From Desmodesmus armatus (Eukaryota; Chlorophyta; Chlorophyceae; Sphaeropleales; Scenedesmaceae), in contig VIIQ02000028.1 in NCBI GenBank assembly GCA_007449985.2, positions 280,001 to 344,000 on the forward strand: a stretch of DNA of 64,000 nt, written 5' to 3'. The notes beneath the pieces were generated by a model that saw only the letters and a program-made list of their open reading frames with translations, did no database searches and had not been told where the DNA came from. The position numbers were made by a program, and so were the translations under genes. Below, piece after piece: positions 60,401 through 64,000 of the stretch (position 1 is its first letter; every line of letters begins with the position of its first letter).

Positions 60401-60506
60401 CGGCAAGAACGGGCACAGCCCTGGCGGCAGTGGTGCATCTTACGTGCCTGTGCAGGTGCAGCGGTCGCTGGACAGTGCTGAAGATGTGGACGTGGACGCT
60501 GAGTAA
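57487..60506 (+). CDS. NUMOD3-motif DNA-binding-like protein
   Basis: Exons are 57487-57961, 58222-58340, 58686-58733, 59067-59444 and 59742-60506; all phases agree (594 residues). The core is a NUMOD3 helix-turn motif (RVPWNKGRKHSARMIARI, continuing TEATALALARPEVKAKL), split by an intron right after KHSA. NUMOD3 motifs bind DNA in GIY-YIG and HNH homing endonucleases, but land plants also carry stand-alone nuclear genes with this motif and a coiled-coil tail. No nuclease domain is visible. The middle is Ser/Ala/Arg-rich and basic (KRGSRRRAART). Exon 5 starts with a coiled coil (ELAATARAQLQERLDKLL), then WDPYTGQMTHIYDEP, and ends in a low-complexity Gly/Ser tail. TGTAA lies at 60616. A plastid or nuclear location cannot be decided; the start codon is tentative. 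Confidence 0.8.
58536..58551. repeat. C16 homopolymer in a NUMOD3-gene intron
   Basis: Sixteen Cs within the intron between 58340 and 58686; a second run of 14 Gs lies at 58763-58776 in the next intron. Such runs are prone to length errors. Confidence 0.9.
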
Positions 60507-60888
60507 AGTGTACACACATTGCACCAGTGGCAACACAGACTGACAGTGTTTGTGGTGCCGGGCATGGCAGTGTGTTGTTGCACAGGCCAGCCGTGCTTCC
60601 TTGGAGGCTTTCAAGTGTAACCATCGAATGCTGTGTAGGTCCCTGTGATGGCATCCGTTGGTACCAGGCTTTTCAAAGCTGGCTTGAAACTCTTCAGGGT
60701 TTTCTACTTCCTGCTCGAATACCCTCAGCTGAACTCACAACGGCATCAGCCACAAGTTTCCATCTGTTGGAAGTCTTCTTGTAGCAGCTCACGCACGGTT
60801 TGTTCGCCAACTGCGAAACCAGGGCAGATCAACAAGCTTCTTCTCTTCAAGCACCGCGCAGCCTCGACCACCTTCACAACAATCTGCC
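60507..60888. other. Intergenic interval
   Basis: Contains the NUMOD3-gene polyadenylation signal (TGTAA at 60616-60620) and the leader of the SR-protein gene. No gene is seen. Confidence 0.7.
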
Positions 60889-63855
60889 ATGGGTGACAGG
60901 GGAAGGCCCGAGAGACCGGTGAGGTTGCGCGCCCAGCTCGACTGTTCCATCAATCTCCACAACGAGCAGCAAGAAGCGCGTGCACATGTTGCTGTCACAG
61001 AGGTTTGTCGGTCAGTATGCTCAAACTTTGCCCCTATGCGGTGCTGAGCTGGGCTTGCAGGTCTTCTGCGGCAACTTTGAGTATGATGCCCCAGAGAGGG
61101 CCATCCTGGACCTGTTCGAGAAGTATGGCCAGGTGCACAGGATTGACATGAAAACTGGTGAGCCCTGGGAGGCAGCCCGGCCAAGGCACAGTCTAGGCAA
61201 GCACGCCCGACACCAGCAGACAAGGGAGGCAGCAGCAGCTACATCGAGCAAGCATGGCCCTGGGTCTCATCACCCAGCACAACTCCAGCTGCTCCTAGGC
61301 CTTTCCGGCATCGTGTGTGTCAAGTAGGAGGTGTCTGACCTACGTGGCAAAGGCATCATGCGCACAACCTTTCCTTGACCACCTGAGCTTCCAGCTTGAC
61401 AAGCGTCGGTCATCCTCCCGTTCAGAGTGTGCTCAACAACAGAGTGTGCCCAACACGTCACTGTAGACCACATGCTGCCACCACCGCTCAACATGTCCCC
61501 AACTTGCAACCTGTCACCCTTCACACCATTGGCGAGGTGTGTCACATCGGTCCTTGCTGCTTTCCTGAGCCTGCGAATGTTTTGGGGAACGGAGGGGGGA
61601 GAAGAAAGCGGGGCGGACAAGTAGACATATGCGGCGGACGTGTCCTCTACCACGTAGGCAGCCTCACCCAATGCTGTGCGTCTGTATATTCATAGTGTAG
61701 GTAGTATGGGTCGTCAGGGACCTGAAGGGTCAGGGTTAGGTGCTGCACACAGCAGCTGCCAGAGCAGCTGCTGCTGCACCCACCGGCATGTCCATGTGCA
61801 CCTAGAACACCCACCATCAACTGGGTCAGCATGTCAGTGCCTCCTCAAGCTGTGGCTCCAACAGCAGCAACATTACTGACCATGTTGATCCTGGTCCTGC
61901 TTTTTGCACTGCAGGCTTTGCTTTTGTGTACATGGAGAGCGAGAGTGAAGGCAACAGGGCCATCCGACACCTGGACAGGTGAGGGATGCAGGGACGGCTT
62001 GCGGCAGGAGTTGTCGGCAGGCAGTCTGCAGTCTGCATGCTTGTCCAATGGCTGGCTGGGTGGCAGTTTGGTTGGAGAGCTGCCCTATTGTGCTGGCAGT
62101 GCACACCCTTGCTCAGATGCTTGTGTGCCAGGCAACTGGCCGACAGCCACAGGCCATCTGTAGGGTTGATGGTTGAAATGGTACTGACAGCGGTTTGTGG
62201 CATTGGCTGTGTGCTATGCACTGTGCAGGATGGAGTTTGGGTACAAGCGGCGGCCACTGCGTGTGGAGTGGGCCAAGGTGAGTGTTGCTCGGTCTTTGCA
62301 TGTCTAGTGCCCCAGCCTGCTGGTGACAAGCAGTGGTGCATGGATATTGGCTGGAACATACATGGTTGCAGCAAGTCAAAGTTTGTGAAGCAAGAATGTG
62401 TGTGTGTCCATCCAAGGGGCCCCACATACACGCATGCAGCCGGTTTGCTTGGCATGCTGGCAGTGCGGCTCAGCTACCGGTGTGCTCGGCACACATGTTT
62501 TGACTTGAAGTGTGCTCAACATGTCTTGTGTGCTGACTCCCAGAAAATGGAGGTTTCAAACAAGAACCAGCAACCCACCACTACGCTGTTCGTGGTCAAC
62601 TTTGATGTTCGCAAGACACGTGAGGGTGACATCGAGCGCCACTTTGACAGGTGGGTGGGGCACACGCCATGGCTGAAGGCGTTTGCTTACGCTGCTTGAT
62701 TTTTAGCAGGTTTATTTGTGCGCGGCTTGTGTTGGTCCGGTGCAAGGTGGTGCGTGGAAGGCCACAGCCTGTCAGAGCCAGGAGCAAGTTGGGTGGAGTC
62801 AAGTTGTCGCTGATGCCATTTACGAATTGTTTTTCAACAGGCCATCGCAAACTGGGCTTGGTGGCAAGCATTGACTGTCTGTTTCTGTTGTTGCTGCGGT
62901 GACCTGCAGGTACGGGCCCCTGAACCGTGTGGAGATCAAGCGCAACTACGCATTTGTGGAGTTCAAGAACCTGGACGACGCCATTGACGCGCAGAAGCGC
63001 AGCCACGGCACAGCCATGGATGGCCGCACCATCACTGTGGAGTTTGTGGAGAGCAGCAGACTGGGCAAGGACAGGTGGGCACCACGGGGCTGCTGCTCTG
63101 CATGGTTAGCTGCATGGTGTTGCGGTGTAGGCTGCGTCTGTGCTGTTTCTTTGAGTCACTTGTGTATTACTTCTTTGGTTGCTGTGAGGCCCCATCATGT
63201 CTGCGTAATCAACGGGTAGCCTGCCAGTGTCATACATCGGCTGCTTCAAGGAAGCAGTGATCTCGCTCATGCTCGCAAGTGTGATGCACAGGTTGCGGAC
63301 TGTGTTGAGTTGGTGTTGCTTTGCTTTACAGGGACCGCTCCCGCTCCCCGCCCGGTGGCTACCGTCGCCGCTCACCCTCACCTCGCGGGCGCTCCCCACC
63401 ACCACGCCGGGCCTACTCGCCACGCGGCGGCTACTCAGACGCACGGCGCAGCCCAAGCCCAGCACGCAGGTGGGTTGACAGGTATCAGTGCGTATGATCG
63501 CAAGCTTGGCTTGGGGATCATGTTGGGGTGGAGTGGTCAACTGACCTTTTCATCTAGGCAGCCGTGCAGGGGTGGAGGGGAACATGCTGTGCACGCCAAG
63601 GTGCAACAGGGCTCTCGTGGTGCTGGGGACAGTGCGCAGGTCATGTACCTTCTTGTGGGCCTTGTGCTGCACCGGCCAGCACAACGTCTCGTGTGTTGTA
63701 TGCAAAAAACCTGACAGCACCGCATCATGTCATGTGTCTTTGGCTGCAGGCGCTCACGCTCACCCGACTACGGGCGCGGTGGCCGCGGTGGCGACCGCAG
63801 CATGTCGCCACCCCGGGGCCGCTCCCCTCGCCGCTCACTGTCCCCCAGGGACTGA
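60889..63855 (+). CDS. RS-subfamily SR splicing factor (two RRMs, RS31/RS40 type)
   Basis: Nuclear pre-mRNA splicing regulator. Exons are 60889-60918, 61061-61157, 61915-61978, 62229-62277, 62544-62650, 62910-63074, 63332-63469 and 63750-63855; every phase agrees (251 residues). A ten-residue start (MGDRGRPERP) leads into RRM1: RNP2 is VFCGNF and RNP1 GFAFVYME, ending FGYKRRPLRVEWAK. RRM2 has RNP2 LFVVNF, then DVRKTREGDIERHFDRYG and RNP1 NYAFVEF. The VFCGNFEYD start, the RVEWAK end and TREGDIERHF are hallmarks of the plant RS subfamily (RS31, RS31a, RS40, RS41). The C-terminus is a compact RS/SP-rich domain (RDRSRSPP, RRSPSPRGRSPPP, SLSPRD). The family autoregulates by alternative splicing; the 757-bp second intron is the longest. 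Confidence 0.94.
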
Positions 63856-64000
63856 GTGACTGTTACCGCAGGATTGCCGCAGCTGCAGGGTTTCAGCAGG
63901 AACTGCTGGCCGCTTGACGCCATGATCAAGTGCATCAGTGTGTGGTGACGAACCAGGGCGACGGCAGAAACTTGTACATTTTGTGATGGTTGACTGTGTA

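Overview
The window is nuclear DNA of a photosynthetic eukaryote, most likely a chlorophycean green alga. Genes are split by many short GT-AG introns with strong consensus (plus two GC-AG introns). TGTAA, the usual green-algal polyadenylation signal, lies downstream of several stop codons. CTG/CAG microsatellites are everywhere, and some protein families are plant-lineage types (an RS-subfamily SR splicing factor, a TDBD-PHD regulator, a plant-type ubiquitin-hydrolase-related protein, a NUMOD3 protein). The order assignment is inference. All exon models were built by hand from reading frame, splice consensus and phase agreement.

Layout. 1-2.2 kb: no gene seen, short repeats. 2.2-6.9 kb (-): TDBD-PHD finger protein (PHD1) with a 1.1 kb internal tandem duplication at its 3' end. 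7-9.8 kb: gene-poor, with a 160-bp tandem repeat. 10.1-12.4 kb (+): F-box-like LRR protein A. 14.6-16.5 kb (+): DEDDh-type exonuclease-like protein whose Exo I glutamate reads as glutamine. 17.2-20.4 kb (+): secreted berberine-bridge-enzyme-like FAD oxidase, six exons. 21.9-24.0 kb (+): LRR protein B. 25.2-28.6 kb (-): PHD2, a diverged paralogue of PHD1. 29.8-45.6 kb (-): one very long gene of about 24 exons for a roughly 2,740-residue protein that joins a helical N-terminal half, a zinc-knuckle array and a C-terminal ubiquitin-hydrolase domain. 46.1-48.7 kb (+): GT61-like glycosyltransferase. 49.1-50.7 kb (+): single-exon wax-synthase-like acyltransferase. 51.7-54.4 kb: 18-bp minisatellite blocks in opposed orientation and a 152-bp foldback. 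54.8-57.2 kb (-): mitochondrial heme O synthase COX10. 57.5-60.5 kb (+): NUMOD3 protein. 60.9-63.9 kb (+): two-RRM RS-type SR splicing factor.

The genes form no pathway; this is ordinary eukaryotic gene order. Two divergent pairs share short upstream regions (DUB/GT61 and COX10/NUMOD3). The strongest leads are the zinc-knuckle deubiquitinase-like fusion, the TDBD-PHD paralogue pair with its shared unnamed C-terminal module and recent exon duplication, the D-x-Q exonuclease, and the inverted minisatellite region. Three single-site frame breaks in otherwise well-conserved genes (COX10 and two in the DUB gene) look like leftover assembly indels rather than biology.
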